A stretch of 64,000 nucleotides of DNA from an uncultured Coriobacteriaceae bacterium (GTDB lineage Bacteria > Actinomycetota > Coriobacteriia > Coriobacteriales > Atopobiaceae). The stretch lies in contig CACYGL010000001.1 in assembly GCA_902773995.1 (NCBI GenBank), forward strand, positions 124,001 to 188,000. Reading direction: 5' to 3'. The position numbers and the translations under genes are program-made. This document shows positions 16,956 through 26,288 of this stretch, in pieces (the stretch's first letter is position 1; each line of letters begins with the position of its first letter). The notes under the pieces are model-generated. The model was not told where the DNA came from. It made no database searches and was given only the letters and a program-made list of their open reading frames with translations.

Positions 16956-18143
16956 CTAATGGCGTGTCTTTGTTTGCTTGACGAGCGAGATGAGCTCCGC
17001 TGCAAAGGCATCAAGGTCTTCCTCGGCAACGCGCTCGTCAAATGAGATGCGAAGCGAGCCAAGCGCCTGGTCACGGCCTATGCCCATGGCCGTGAGCACG
17101 TGGCTAGCGTCAAGCGAGCCCGAGGAGCACGCGGAGCCGGCAGAGACCTCAAAGCCATGCTCGTCCAGCCCAAGGACGAGGGACTGCGAGTCCATGCCCG
17201 GCACCATGACGCTCACCATGCCGGGAAGGCGGTGCTCGTCGACCACACCCGTGGTTGTGGGGACGATGCCCGTCCCCTCTGCACAGATACGCTGGTAGAG
17301 TCTCTCGGCACGGGCGGCAACCTGCGGGCGCACGGTGGCGATGGAGCCGCAACAGGCACATGCGACCGCAGCAAAGGCAAGCGCGCCGCGCACGTCCTGC
17401 GTTCCCGCGCGCCTGCCGGACTCCTGGCCGCCACCAAAGGACTGAGGGGCGAGAGGGACGCGCCCACGGACGAGCAGGGCTCCCACACCAACCGGGCCGC
17501 CCAGCTTGTGGGCCGCAAGACTTACGGCGTCTGCCTGCGAGACATCAAGAGGAATCCGCCCAAACGCCTGCACGGCGTCAGTGTGGAAGAGCGCACCGGC
17601 GGCGTGAGCCGCAGCAGCAAGTTCAGACACAGGCTGCACCACGCCCGTCTCGTTGTTGGCGCTCATAATCGAAATAAGCGCGCAATCGGGACCAAGCACA
17701 TTCTCGAGCGCGTCACGAGTGACCACACCGTCCCTACCGGGCTTCACGAGCGTCACATCAAAGCCGCGATCGCGAAGCACGCCCGTTACGTCCAGCTCGG
17801 AGTCGTGCTCGATGGCGGAGAGAACCACACGTGTGCGCTTGCGATCGCGCTGATGGGCACCGCGTGAGAGGCCGAGAAGGGCCAGGTTGTTGGACTCGGT
17901 GCCACCCGAAGTGAAGACTACGTCCGAAGGCCTAAAACCGCCGCCCACGCAGCGAACAATATCGCGGCGAGCACCGTCGAGCGCACGAGCCGCCTCTCGT
18001 CCAAGGGTGTGCAGCGAGTTGGGATTTGCCCCCGCAATGGGAGAGTCCTCGTAGGCGCGCTCCGCGACAAGAGACTCCTCTCGCGCGGGTGCGCTCGCGG
18101 CATAGTCAAGGTATACGGTTGTGCGGTTGGTCACGCTTCTCAC
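16956..18143 (-). CDS. Cysteine desulfurase, NifS/IscS family
   Basis: 395 residues. PLP lysine K213 is in LAAHKLGGP, H113 stacks on the cofactor in AIEHDSE, and the cofactor-binding GGTESNN and HTDAVQAFG motifs are present. The catalytic persulfide Cys is C339 in GSACSSGS, which marks a group I (IscS/NifS-like) loop. It supplies sulfur for Fe-S clusters or tRNA thiolation; no iscU or mnmA is adjacent to decide which. Start GTG at 18143 overlaps the rpe stop (GTGA) with GAGGAG upstream; a second GTG at 18134 is possible. Confidence 0.92.
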   Translation of the reverse strand: MRSVTNRTTVYLDYAASAPAREESLVAERAYEDSPIAGANPNSLHTLGREAARALDGARRDIVRCVGGGFRPSDVVFTSGGTESNNLALLGLSRGAHQRDRKRTRVVLSAIEHDSELDVTGVLRDRGFDVTLVKPGRDGVVTRDALENVLGPDCALISIMSANNETGVVQPVSELAAAAHAAGALFHTDAVQAFGRIPLDVSQADAVSLAAHKLGGPVGVGALLVRGRVPLAPQSFGGGQESGRRAGTQDVRGALAFAAVACACCGSIATVRPQVAARAERLYQRICAEGTGIVPTTTGVVDEHRLPGMVSVMVPGMDSQSLVLGLDEHGFEVSAGSACSSGSLDASHVLTAMGIGRDQALGSLRISFDERVAEEDLDAFAAELISLVKQTKTRH

Positions 18144-18820
18144 GCTCTCCTCGTGAGACCGGCCTCGCCGGCCTCGGTAATCTTGCGGATGGCCTCGGCG
18201 CGGTTTTCCTTGCCAAAGACGGCGCTGCCAGCAACGAGCAGGCGCGCGCCCGCGGCGCAAACATCGCCCGCAGTTGCGGGAGAAATCCCACCGTCAACCT
18301 CGATGATGGGGCTCACGCGGCGCTCGTCGCACATGGCCTTGAGCTGGCGGAGCTTGCGAAGAGAGCCAGATATGAACTTCTGGCCCCCAAAGCCGGGGTT
18401 CACGGTCATCACAAGCACGAGGTCCACGTCCTCGATGATGGCGTCGAGGGCAGAGATGGGCGTACCGGGGTTGATGGCAATGCCCGCCTTGGCGCCCTTC
18501 TCGCGAATGAGGCTGGCAAGACGATTGGCGTGCGCCGTAGCCTCGTAGTGGAAGGTCACGATGTCGGCACCGGCAGCAAGGTACTCCGGCACCATCTGGT
18601 CGGGGTTCGAGATCATGAGGTGCGCATCAACGGGGATCTGTGTGGCCTCCTTCACCGCAGCAAGCACGCCAGGGCCAAAGGTGAGGTTGGGCACAAAGTG
18701 GCCGTCCATCGCGTCAAAGTGCACATAGCCAGCACCTTCGATAGAGGCAAGCTCGTCCGCAAGATGTCCCAGGTCTGCAGAGAGGATGGAAGGTGCAACC
18801 TGGACGTTATTCTCTAGCAT
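18140..18820 (-). CDS. rpe: Ribulose-phosphate 3-epimerase
   Basis: 226 residues, full length. Family signatures: APSILSAD at the N terminus, HFDAMDGHFVPNLTFGP, DAHLMISNP, TVNPGFGGQKF, and EVDGGISPATA carrying the second catalytic Asp. It interconverts ribulose-5-P and xylulose-5-P in the pentose phosphate pathway. AAAGGAG lies seven bases before the ATG, inside the end of gpsA; the genes overlap by seven bases. Confidence 0.96.
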   Translation of the reverse strand: MLENNVQVAPSILSADLGHLADELASIEGAGYVHFDAMDGHFVPNLTFGPGVLAAVKEATQIPVDAHLMISNPDQMVPEYLAAGADIVTFHYEATAHANRLASLIREKGAKAGIAINPGTPISALDAIIEDVDLVLVMTVNPGFGGQKFISGSLRKLRQLKAMCDERRVSPIIEVDGGISPATAGDVCAAGARLLVAGSAVFGKENRAEAIRKITEAGEAGLTRRA

Positions 18821-19854
18821 TGGTTCTCCTTTGATGCTGTATCTCGCTCTTCCATACCATAGAACTCCGTGCGCGGTACACGCGTGAGAAGTCCCTCCAT
18901 TGCCTCGTCGATAGGACGTCCCTCATAGAGAACGGAGTGGACGCCGGCCGTGATGGGAACCTCGATTCCGCGCTCTTGCGCAAGCTCGAGGACCGACTCC
19001 GAAGCGGGCGCGCCCTCGACCACCATGTGCGTGCGGGCCTGATAGGCGTCAAGCGTCTCGCCCGCCACGAGGGCCCGGCCAAAGCTTCTGTTGCGCGAAT
19101 GCTCGGAGGTGCAGGTAACCACGAGGTCACCCATACCGGCGAGCCCCATGCACGTCATGGGGTTGCCGCCCAAGGCAGCCACAACGCGGCCAATCTCGGC
19201 GATGCCACGGGTCATGAGGACGGCCAGAGTGTTGTCCCCCATCCCCATGCCGCTTGCAATGCCGCAGGCGATGGCCACCACGTTCTTAACGGCACCACAG
19301 CACTCAACGCCACGAACATCGTCGCTCACATAGGCCCTAAAGGTCGGACCCGAGAGAAGACCCTGGAAGTATGCAGCCGTCTCCGCATCCTCCGAGGCCA
19401 CGACAGCGGCCGAGACCATCCCCTTGCAAATCTCCTCGGCATGATTTGGGCCAGAGAGCGCAGCAACGCGAGTGGGATTGCCCAGCTCCTGAGCAGTCAC
19501 CTCGTGCATGAGGAGGTGCGTTCCGCGCTCCATACCCTTGGAGAGAACGAGCACACGGGCGTTTTTAGCAAGGTGGGAAGCCAGGTTGCGGCATGTCTCG
19601 CGCAGATATGCAGACGGGGTGGCCAGGATCGCGGCATCCACATCACGCACGGCCACGGCAAGGTCGCTTGTTGCCACAACGTTTGGCGCCAACGTATAGT
19701 CCACAAGATGGTTCGGATTCCTGCGGTCACGGTTCATGGCATCGACAGCCTGGGACGTGCGCGCCCACAGCACTACCTCGTCAACGGCAGGCGACACGAG
19801 GCCCGTCATGGCGGTACCCCAAGAGCCAGCTCCTATGACGGCAACGCGCCTCAC
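18814..19854 (-). CDS. gpsA: NAD(P)-dependent glycerol-3-phosphate dehydrogenase
   Basis: 346 residues. The N-terminal GAGSWGTAM binds NAD(P)H; SGPNHAEEICKG, VKNVVAIACGIASGMGMG and the catalytic-Lys region match GpsA. It reduces dihydroxyacetone phosphate to sn-glycerol-3-phosphate for phospholipid synthesis. It follows plsY directly (four-base overlap, GTG start), so the first two steps of the lipid pathway are encoded side by side. The opposite reaction is served by the glpA set at 5106-8226. Confidence 0.96.
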   Translation of the reverse strand: MRRVAVIGAGSWGTAMTGLVSPAVDEVVLWARTSQAVDAMNRDRRNPNHLVDYTLAPNVVATSDLAVAVRDVDAAILATPSAYLRETCRNLASHLAKNARVLVLSKGMERGTHLLMHEVTAQELGNPTRVAALSGPNHAEEICKGMVSAAVVASEDAETAAYFQGLLSGPTFRAYVSDDVRGVECCGAVKNVVAIACGIASGMGMGDNTLAVLMTRGIAEIGRVVAALGGNPMTCMGLAGMGDLVVTCTSEHSRNRSFGRALVAGETLDAYQARTHMVVEGAPASESVLELAQERGIEVPITAGVHSVLYEGRPIDEAMEGLLTRVPRTEFYGMEERDTASKENQC

Positions 19855-20510
19855 TTTGACTTCCCCTCATCGTGGTGGAAGGAGAAGCGCTTCTCCTCGT
19901 GGTGTGCGAGCTTGCGGATGTTCTCGCGGTGAGCCCACACGACGCAGGCGGCCACGATGACCATGGGCAGGACAGCGATGGGGGTGTAGCCAAAGACGGC
20001 CGTCCAGATGGGAAGCGAGACTGCCGCACACGAGCTGCCCAGCGAGACAAAGCGCGTGGGAAGGGCAAAGACAAGGAAGACCGCGAGAAGCCCAAAGGCG
20101 ATGCGCGGGTCTAGACCCAGCGCCGCGCCAAAGCCAACCGAAATGCCCTTGCCGCCATGAAACCCAAGGTAGGGAGAGAAGACGTGACCAAGCACACATG
20201 CCGCATAGACGCACGTGAGGGCCCAGTCAAATGGCTGGCCGGGAGCGAGTGCCTTTGCCTCGGCAAAGAAACTGGAGAACGCCCAGGTGGCAAGTCCTGT
20301 GCAGAGCCAGCCCTTGCCGGCGTCAAGAAGCAAGGTGAGACCTGCCGCCCATGCACCCACGGAGCGCCCCACGTTGGTAGCGCCAATGTTTCCGGACCCC
20401 GTGTGTCGAACGTCGACGCCCTGGGAGCGTGCAATGAGCATGCCAAACGGAATGCCGCAAACAAAGTAGGCAATTGCGCACGCAATGAGCGTAGGAATTA
20501 CGAGTCTCAC
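19851..20510 (-). CDS. plsY: Acyl-phosphate glycerol-3-phosphate acyltransferase PlsY
   Basis: 219 residues with five or more membrane segments. The three PlsY loops are seen: SGNIGATNVGRSVG, DAGKG, and GHVFSPYLGFHGGKGIS. It transfers an acyl group from acyl-phosphate to glycerol-3-phosphate at the membrane. A charged, His-rich tail (last 20 residues) extends past the usual end. GTG start at 20510 overlaps the der stop; GAGGGG lies five bases upstream. Confidence 0.95.
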   Translation of the reverse strand: MRLVIPTLIACAIAYFVCGIPFGMLIARSQGVDVRHTGSGNIGATNVGRSVGAWAAGLTLLLDAGKGWLCTGLATWAFSSFFAEAKALAPGQPFDWALTCVYAACVLGHVFSPYLGFHGGKGISVGFGAALGLDPRIAFGLLAVFLVFALPTRFVSLGSSCAAVSLPIWTAVFGYTPIAVLPMVIVAACVVWAHRENIRKLAHHEEKRFSFHHDEGKSK

Positions 20511-21835
20511 TTGTCCCCCTCGGACTTCTTGCGGAAGCGCAGACGGATGGGTGTTCCCTCAAGGTCAAATCTCTCACGCAGGCGATTCTCGACGAAGCGC
20601 TTGTAGTTGTCGTCTACAAGGTCCGGCGCATTGCACCAAACGGTGATGACGGGAGGCTTTGAGCCGGTCTGGGTGGCGTACTGCATCTTAAGGCGACGGC
20701 CCTTGTCAGAGACCGTGTGGCCACCCTGGCGAATCTCCTCGAGGAGGTTGTTGAGCTCCGAGGTCCTCAATTGGGTCTCGCGAGCCTGGGCGGCAGAGAC
20801 TGCCAGCTGCAGGACCTTGTCGGTGGCGCGACCCGTGAGGGCGGAGATGTTCACGTAGGGCACCCATGGCGCAAACTGCATGCGCTTTTCGATCGAGGCA
20901 ACCACGCGGTCGCGCTGGGCCTCGGTCTCGATGAGGTCCCACTTGTTGAGGCAGAGCACCAGGGCACAGCCACGATCGATGGCCATGTTGGCCACCTTCT
21001 GGTCCTGCTCGGTGACGCCGTCGGTGGCGTCCACCACCAAGAGGCAGACGTCGGCGCGCTCCATGGCCATGAGGCCGCGCACCATGCTGTAGTACTCGAC
21101 GTCCTCGTGTACCAGGTTCTTCTTGCGCATGCCTGCAGTGTCCACCAGGCGAATCCGCTGCCCCTGCCACTCGATCATGGTGTCGATGGCGTCACGGGTG
21201 GTTCCAGCCACATCAGAGACGATTGAGCGCTTCTTGCCGGCAAGGCGATTCGCCAGGGAGGACTTGCCAACGTTGGGACGACCCACGATGGCAAGCGAGA
21301 GAATGTCCTCGTCCTCCTCTAGCTCTTCCTCGGAGGGCAGGACCGCCACGACCTCGTCGAGAAGGTCACCGGTACCATAGCCGTGCGAGGCCGAGAGGGG
21401 CATGGGCTCACCAACGCCAAGGGAATAGAAGTCCCAGAGGTTGTCGTTCTCGGTAGCGGGGTTGTCCTTCTTGTTGACCACGAGGAACACAGGCTTGTCC
21501 TGCTTGCGCAGAATCCTTGCGACCTCCTCGTCCTCGTCCGTGATGCCAGTGGAGCCGTCCACCACGAAGATAATGGCGTCCGCCTCCTGGGCAGCCATCA
21601 CGGCCTGCTCGCGGATGTGCGGTGCGAAGGTGTCCTTCGACTTGACGGACTCAATGCCGCCAGTGTCGATGATCACAAAGTCACGACCGTTCCAGTCGGC
21701 CTTGTGGTAGGAACGGTCGCGCGTGACGCCACGGCTCTCGTGCACGATGGCGTCACGGCTCTGGACAATGCGGTTAACAAGGGTTGACTTGCCGACGTTG
21801 GGTCGACCGACCACGGCGACGACAGGCAGTGACAT
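20507..21835 (-). CDS. der: Ribosome-assembly GTPase Der (EngA)
   Basis: 442 residues with two tandem GTPase domains, each with GRPNVGKS (near 10-17 and again near 180), DTGG/DTAG and NKxD motifs (NKKD, NKWD), and a C-terminal KH-like domain. Der matures the 50S ribosomal subunit. The ATG at 21835 gives the family N terminus (MSLPVVAVVGRP); the SD before it is weak (GAGC). A longer frame to 21883 has no family support. Der beside cmk, plsC and ispH is a widespread arrangement. Confidence 0.96.
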   Translation of the reverse strand: MSLPVVAVVGRPNVGKSTLVNRIVQSRDAIVHESRGVTRDRSYHKADWNGRDFVIIDTGGIESVKSKDTFAPHIREQAVMAAQEADAIIFVVDGSTGITDEDEEVARILRKQDKPVFLVVNKKDNPATENDNLWDFYSLGVGEPMPLSASHGYGTGDLLDEVVAVLPSEEELEEDEDILSLAIVGRPNVGKSSLANRLAGKKRSIVSDVAGTTRDAIDTMIEWQGQRIRLVDTAGMRKKNLVHEDVEYYSMVRGLMAMERADVCLLVVDATDGVTEQDQKVANMAIDRGCALVLCLNKWDLIETEAQRDRVVASIEKRMQFAPWVPYVNISALTGRATDKVLQLAVSAAQARETQLRTSELNNLLEEIRQGGHTVSDKGRRLKMQYATQTGSKPPVITVWCNAPDLVDDNYKRFVENRLRERFDLEGTPIRLRFRKKSEGDK

Positions 21836-21914
21836 GAGGTGCTCGCTTTCTCTTGGAGTATTTAGCACTCCCGAGCATATCACGACGGCGACGGCGCCTA
21901 GCCGCCGTCGGCCC

Positions 21915-23291
21915 TCACCCCAAACTCTGCGTTACTGCGGAAACGATGCTCGTTGGGTCCCCGTGGGCTATGACCGCACGTCCACCACGCCGCAAGATCT
22001 CTCCCACCACGTGGTCCTGTGTGTCCCCGTCAAGGGTCACGTGGTCAAAGTTGAACATGACCTCGGGAAGCACAACGATGCGACCCGTAAGGTCACAGGG
22101 CAACTGGGCGAGAAGGTCCTTAGAGACGATGAGCCCCGTGACGTTGACGTCTCCCCCAAAGTAGTCGTTGTGGATGGGGTATGCCTTGACGAGCCCCGTG
22201 GGCGACCAGAGCTCGCAGAGGAATGAGATGGCCTCCTTGGGAGCCTCGCCGCAGACGAGAAGAACCCTCGAATCCCGGCGGCTGAGCTCGGCCTCGCTTG
22301 CAGCAAGCTCGGAAGCGTGATCGCGGGCAAAGACCGCGGAGTCGTCGAGAAAGCTTCGCAGCATACCAATGCCGTCGTAGTACTGCGGGTAGCCGTCGTA
22401 GGCCTCGGCCGGAGGAACCGTAACGCCAGCCGCAACGTAGAACTCGTCGGAGAGCTGGAACCGCGTGGTGCCAAGCTCGCGCCTGGCACGCGCCTGGTAG
22501 GGCTCGATGAGTTCTACCACGGCCTTGGCGGCTGCGGGGTCATCCGAGAAGGACTTGGAGAACCGGCGCGAGAAGCGCGTGTAGCCAAGCGGCACCACGG
22601 CAAGCGAGGTGATGCTGGGACGGGCCTCGACCCAGTCAAGCGTGCGCGCCAGCTCAGGGCCATCGTTCACGCCGGGGCAGAGGACAATCTGCGCGTGAAT
22701 CTCGATACCCGCGTCAAGCAAACGCTCGAGGACGTCTATGCCACGCTGGGCGTGAGGGCCAATGAGCTTGCGACGCACCTCGGGCGTCACGGCATGAATC
22801 GAGACGTTCATGGGCTCGAGGCGACAGGCGATGATGCGCTCTACGTCTTCGTCGGTCACGTTGGTAAGGGTGACGAAGTTCCCCTGGAGGAAGGAGAGCC
22901 GGTAGTCATCGTCGCGCAGTGAGAGGGACGGCCGCGCATCTGCCGGCAGCATGCTCATGAAGCAGAACTGGCAGGCATTGACGCAGGTGCGAATGCCATC
23001 GAAGAGCACGTCGGTGAAGTCGATGCCCCAATCCTCACCGGGCTCTCGCCAGAGCTCGCAGGCGTAGGTGCCGCCGTCCCTCGGGTCAAAGACCTCAAGC
23101 TCGCACGAGGCACCGTCTGCCTCCCAGCGCCAATCGATGAGATCACGCAGCCGGTGCCCGTTGACGGTCTCGATGCGCATGCCCGCCTCGATGCCCGCCT
23201 CCCAGGCGGGGCTCTCCTCCTCGACCGACTGCACCCAGGCGCCAAGGGAGCGCTCGCGCGTGGAGGCGTAGTCCGCCCTGTCCCGCGTCAT
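21915..23291 (-). CDS. PDZ/radical-SAM-like DUF512 protein
   Basis: 458 residues. An N-terminal PDZ-like domain (about 10-95) is followed by a radical-SAM-type Cys set C103-x3-C107-x2-C110 (CVNACQFCF), a TIM-barrel-like core, and a C-terminal DUF512 domain. The family is commonly encoded next to der in Firmicutes and Actinobacteria, as here, hinting at a link with ribosome or lipid biology, but no reaction is established. A hairpin (CGACGGC/GCCGTCG) without a T-run lies just after the stop at 21900. Confidence 0.88.
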   Translation of the reverse strand: MTRDRADYASTRERSLGAWVQSVEEESPAWEAGIEAGMRIETVNGHRLRDLIDWRWEADGASCELEVFDPRDGGTYACELWREPGEDWGIDFTDVLFDGIRTCVNACQFCFMSMLPADARPSLSLRDDDYRLSFLQGNFVTLTNVTDEDVERIIACRLEPMNVSIHAVTPEVRRKLIGPHAQRGIDVLERLLDAGIEIHAQIVLCPGVNDGPELARTLDWVEARPSITSLAVVPLGYTRFSRRFSKSFSDDPAAAKAVVELIEPYQARARRELGTTRFQLSDEFYVAAGVTVPPAEAYDGYPQYYDGIGMLRSFLDDSAVFARDHASELAASEAELSRRDSRVLLVCGEAPKEAISFLCELWSPTGLVKAYPIHNDYFGGDVNVTGLIVSKDLLAQLPCDLTGRIVVLPEVMFNFDHVTLDGDTQDHVVGEILRRGGRAVIAHGDPTSIVSAVTQSLG

Positions 23292-23293
23292 GG

Positions 23294-24139
23294 CTACTCC
23301 CCTACCATCGACTCTATGGCTTCCACGACAGCGCGGATCTGCGATGCCGGGGTCGAGGCGCCTGCTGTGACACCCACAAGCCCAGCGTCAGCAAACCAGG
23401 AGGCCCTAAGCTCGTCGGCGCCTTCGACGTGGTGCGTGCGCGGGCACGCAGCTGCAGCAATCTCGGCCAGGCGCGTGGTGTTTGCCGAGTTGCGGCCGCC
23501 AATGACCACCATCACGTCCGCACGTGCCGCAAGCTCAGCACAGGCACCCTGGTGACCCGAGGTTGCCTCGCAGATGGTGTTCACAACACGAAGCTCCTCG
23601 GTACGCGTAAGGAGGGCGGTAACAACCTCGGCGAGGCGCGCCGCAGACTGCGTAGTTTGCACCACAACGCCGGTCTTGCGCATGCGCGGCAAAGCGAGGG
23701 CCTCTTCGGCCGTTCCCACAACCACGGCCTTTGGCGCATGTGCAAGGGTTGCCGTCACCTCGGGATGGCCCGCCTCACCAACAATGACCACACGGTAGCC
23801 CTCAGCCGAGAGCTTCTCGGCAGCACGATGGACCTTCTTCACAAAGGGGCAGGTAGCGTCGACCACAGACGAGCAGAGCTCGCGCGCCTCGGCCTCCTCG
23901 GCAGGCGTCACGCCGTGGGTGCGAAGGACAAGCGTGCAGCCAGCTGCCTCGCGGGGGTCGCTCACGACCAAGGCGCCGCGCTCGGCAAGGCTTGCTACCA
24001 CGCGCGGGTTATGGATGAGAGGCCCGAGGGTGCGCACGCGAGACGTGCCCTCCGCAAGGGCGCCCTCAGTCATCTCGAGAGCGCGCTCGACGCCATAGCA
24101 GGCGCCGGCCTCGCGGGCAACCTCCACCACCACAGCCAT
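23294..24139 (-). CDS. ispH: 4-hydroxy-3-methylbut-2-enyl diphosphate reductase
   Basis: 281 residues. The three cluster-binding Cys are C14 (GACYG), C97 (ATCPFVKK) and C190 (TICEATS); HTHGV-like, GHPEV, TTQS and NSANTTRL motifs line the active site. It makes IPP and DMAPP in the last MEP step. Start 24139 has GGAGG nine bases upstream; a longer frame to 24289 lies inside plsC. No S1-domain fusion is present. The pathway partners dxr and ispG are in the other operon at 38598-42269. Confidence 0.96.
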   Translation of the reverse strand: MAVVVEVAREAGACYGVERALEMTEGALAEGTSRVRTLGPLIHNPRVVASLAERGALVVSDPREAAGCTLVLRTHGVTPAEEAEARELCSSVVDATCPFVKKVHRAAEKLSAEGYRVVIVGEAGHPEVTATLAHAPKAVVVGTAEEALALPRMRKTGVVVQTTQSAARLAEVVTALLTRTEELRVVNTICEATSGHQGACAELAARADVMVVIGGRNSANTTRLAEIAAAACPRTHHVEGADELRASWFADAGLVGVTAGASTPASQIRAVVEAIESMVGE

Positions 24140-24141
24140 GC

Positions 24142-24897
24142 CTACATCCTCCCCGGATGCTCTTCGCGAAGCTCGTCCCGAAGGGCGTAGACGGCGTCCA
24201 TGCCGGCCTTCGACATGGCAGCAAGCTGCGCCTTCCTGCCATCGACGCCAAGGGAGTCCCAGGAGATGGGATCTCCCGCCTTGAGCCACACGCGGGAGAA
24301 GTGGTGCAGGTGGCTGCCGCGCTTCGTGATGTCACGTGCGCCAACGATGGCAACGGGCTGAACGGGGGCGTGGGCGAGCTGGGCCATGAGCGAGTAGCCC
24401 TCGTGGATGGTCACGGGCTCCTCGTCACTCTTGATGCGCGTGCCCTCGGGGAAGATGAGGACGCACTCGCCACGGTCGAGGGCCGCACGCGCGCGGCGCA
24501 CGGACTTCATGTCTGCGGTGCCACGCTGAACGGGAATGGCCCCCACGCGCGTGAAGAACCACGTGACAACCGGCGACTTGTCAAACTCGCTCTTGTAGAT
24601 GGTGCGCACGCGGATTCCGTGAAGCCAGAGCTGCACGATGATGATCACGGGGTCGAGCATCGAGACGTGGTTCATGACAATGACGCGCGGCGTCTTGTCG
24701 TCGACGAGCTTCTCCTTGTTCTCTACGCTCCAGCGCCAACGGAACTGGGTCCAAACCAAGCACGCGTAGACGGCAATGCCGAGAAACGCGCGCGCAGGAA
24801 GCGGGAAGTTGCGCATACCCGTGTCGAAGTAGTCGTCGAAGCTGTTGCCGCGAAAGGCGCGCAAGCGCTTCTCGGGTGCCCTCTTTTGCGCGCTCAC
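24142..24897 (-). CDS. plsC: 1-acyl-sn-glycerol-3-phosphate acyltransferase
   Basis: 251 residues. The HX4D motif is H77-D82 (NHVSMLD), the substrate motif FPEGTR follows about 70 residues on, and a hydrophobic segment lies at about 34-52. It makes phosphatidic acid from lysophosphatidic acid, after PlsY. The GTG start overlaps the cmk stop, so it is coupled to cmk upstream and ispH downstream. Confidence 0.93.
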   Translation of the reverse strand: MSAQKRAPEKRLRAFRGNSFDDYFDTGMRNFPLPARAFLGIAVYACLVWTQFRWRWSVENKEKLVDDKTPRVIVMNHVSMLDPVIIIVQLWLHGIRVRTIYKSEFDKSPVVTWFFTRVGAIPVQRGTADMKSVRRARAALDRGECVLIFPEGTRIKSDEEPVTIHEGYSLMAQLAHAPVQPVAIVGARDITKRGSHLHHFSRVWLKAGDPISWDSLGVDGRKAQLAAMSKAGMDAVYALRDELREEHPGRM

Positions 24898-25604
24898 GAA
24901 CGGTCTCCAGACAGCGCAGCCGCAAGCCTCGGGTCAAGCGCGCAGATGGCGGCCACGACCTCGTCCACGCTGAGCGCGGAGGAGTCAATGTGATGCGCGT
25001 CGGGCGCGGGCTTGAGCGGCGCGGTCTTTCTCGAGGAGTCAAGCTGGTCGCGTCGGTTGAGGTCGGCAAGGATGCGCTCGACCTCAGCGGGATCGGCCGT
25101 GGCGTTGGCATCCTTAGCCGCGTCCCCGCCCTCGCGCTGCACGGCACGACGCAGGGCGCGCGCCGCAGGGTCGGCCGTGAGGAACACCTTCACGTCGGCC
25201 TTGGGGAAGACTACCGTGCCAATGTCTCTGCCCTCGGCAACCACGTTGCCCGTCTGGCCATAGGAACGCTGTAGCTCGACCATGGCCTCGCGGACCTCGG
25301 GGATGGCCGAGACGGCAGAGACGTTGCGGTCGACCTCGGGCGTCCGAATCTCCGCGGTGACGTCACGCCCATTGGCGGTCACCGTCTGCCCTGCAGGCGA
25401 GGTTCCAAAGGTAATCGTGATCGAACGGGCCACGTTGGTCACGGCAGGGGCGTCCGCAGGGTCGATGCCCTGGCGCAGGCACTCTGCGGTGACGGAGCGA
25501 TACATGGCTCCGGTGTCGAGGTACGTAAGGTGGCACCTCTCGGCAATGGCGTGGGCAACGGTAGACTTGCCAGACCCCGCGGGTCCGTCGATGGCGACGA
25601 TCAT
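24894..25604 (-). CDS. cmk: Cytidylate kinase
   Basis: 236 residues. P-loop GPAGSGKS at about 7-14, DTGAMYR, and the NMP-binding insertion with a RDIGTVVFPKAD motif. It phosphorylates CMP and dCMP, recycling CMP released by CDP-lipid chemistry. It overlaps its neighbours by four bases on both sides. The cmk-plsC-ispH-DUF512-der order is a recurring block. Confidence 0.96.
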   Translation of the reverse strand: MIVAIDGPAGSGKSTVAHAIAERCHLTYLDTGAMYRSVTAECLRQGIDPADAPAVTNVARSITITFGTSPAGQTVTANGRDVTAEIRTPEVDRNVSAVSAIPEVREAMVELQRSYGQTGNVVAEGRDIGTVVFPKADVKVFLTADPAARALRRAVQREGGDAAKDANATADPAEVERILADLNRRDQLDSSRKTAPLKPAPDAHHIDSSALSVDEVVAAICALDPRLAAALSGDRS

Positions 25605-26287
25605 ACGTCCTCCCTTTCTGCGACACCCCAGATATCCCTGAGGTCGTACGGGTTCTTCCTGGTCGAGCGCTCGATGACCTCCTCAGGCGTGAGGTTAAAC
25701 CCGCCCAGGTAGAAGCTCTTCCCGTTACAGGTGTAATACGCCGAGCACACGTTTGCCAGATGCACGTTCCAGAAATGGTCATACCCCACTTCGTACATGG
25801 CGGCAATGAGAATGCGAGAGAATCCACCATGGGTGACGAGCGCGGTCCTGCCGGTAAGTGGCCGAAGCTCGTCCAAGAGGTGGTTGGCGCGAGCCGTTGC
25901 GTGCTCGAAGGACTCTGCCCCGGGCGCAGGGAGCGAGTGTCCCTTCTCGTCGAGTGGCCAGGGGAACTGCGTCCTGCCGGAGTTGCTCGACTCGAACCGC
26001 GTTCCCTCGAGCTCGCCAAAGTCAAGCTCCACAAGGTCGTCGTCCACGCGCACCGGTATCCCCAGCCGCTCTCCCGCCTCCTCGGCAAGGTTGCGGCAGC
26101 GCGAGAGCGGGGAGCACCAGATGCGCTCGGGCGCAAAGGCAACGAGGGCGTCCACGCCATGCTCGCGCTGCTGTTCGCCGCGAGGAGTGAGGGGGACGTC
26201 TCTCCTCCCCGAGAAGAAATGTTCGGTGTTCGCAGGCGTCTCGGGGTGTCTCATCACGAGAATCCGCTGCCTCATGCCAAAGTCCAC
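25601..26287 (-). CDS. Histidine phosphatase family protein
   Basis: 228 residues. The catalytic loop reads RHPETPANT (R13-H14), where most members have RHGET; the second His lies in ALVTHGGFSR and the acid residue in ELDFGELEG. The family includes cofactor-type and nonspecific phosphatases; the substrate is unknown. I chose GTG at 26287, nine bases after GGAGG and one base beyond the rluB stop, over an ATG at 26317 inside rluB. Coupled to cmk by a four-base overlap. Confidence 0.85.
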   Translation of the reverse strand: MDFGMRQRILVMRHPETPANTEHFFSGRRDVPLTPRGEQQREHGVDALVAFAPERIWCSPLSRCRNLAEEAGERLGIPVRVDDDLVELDFGELEGTRFESSNSGRTQFPWPLDEKGHSLPAPGAESFEHATARANHLLDELRPLTGRTALVTHGGFSRILIAAMYEVGYDHFWNVHLANVCSAYYTCNGKSFYLGGFNLTPEEVIERSTRKNPYDLRDIWGVAEREDV

Positions 26288-26288
26288 G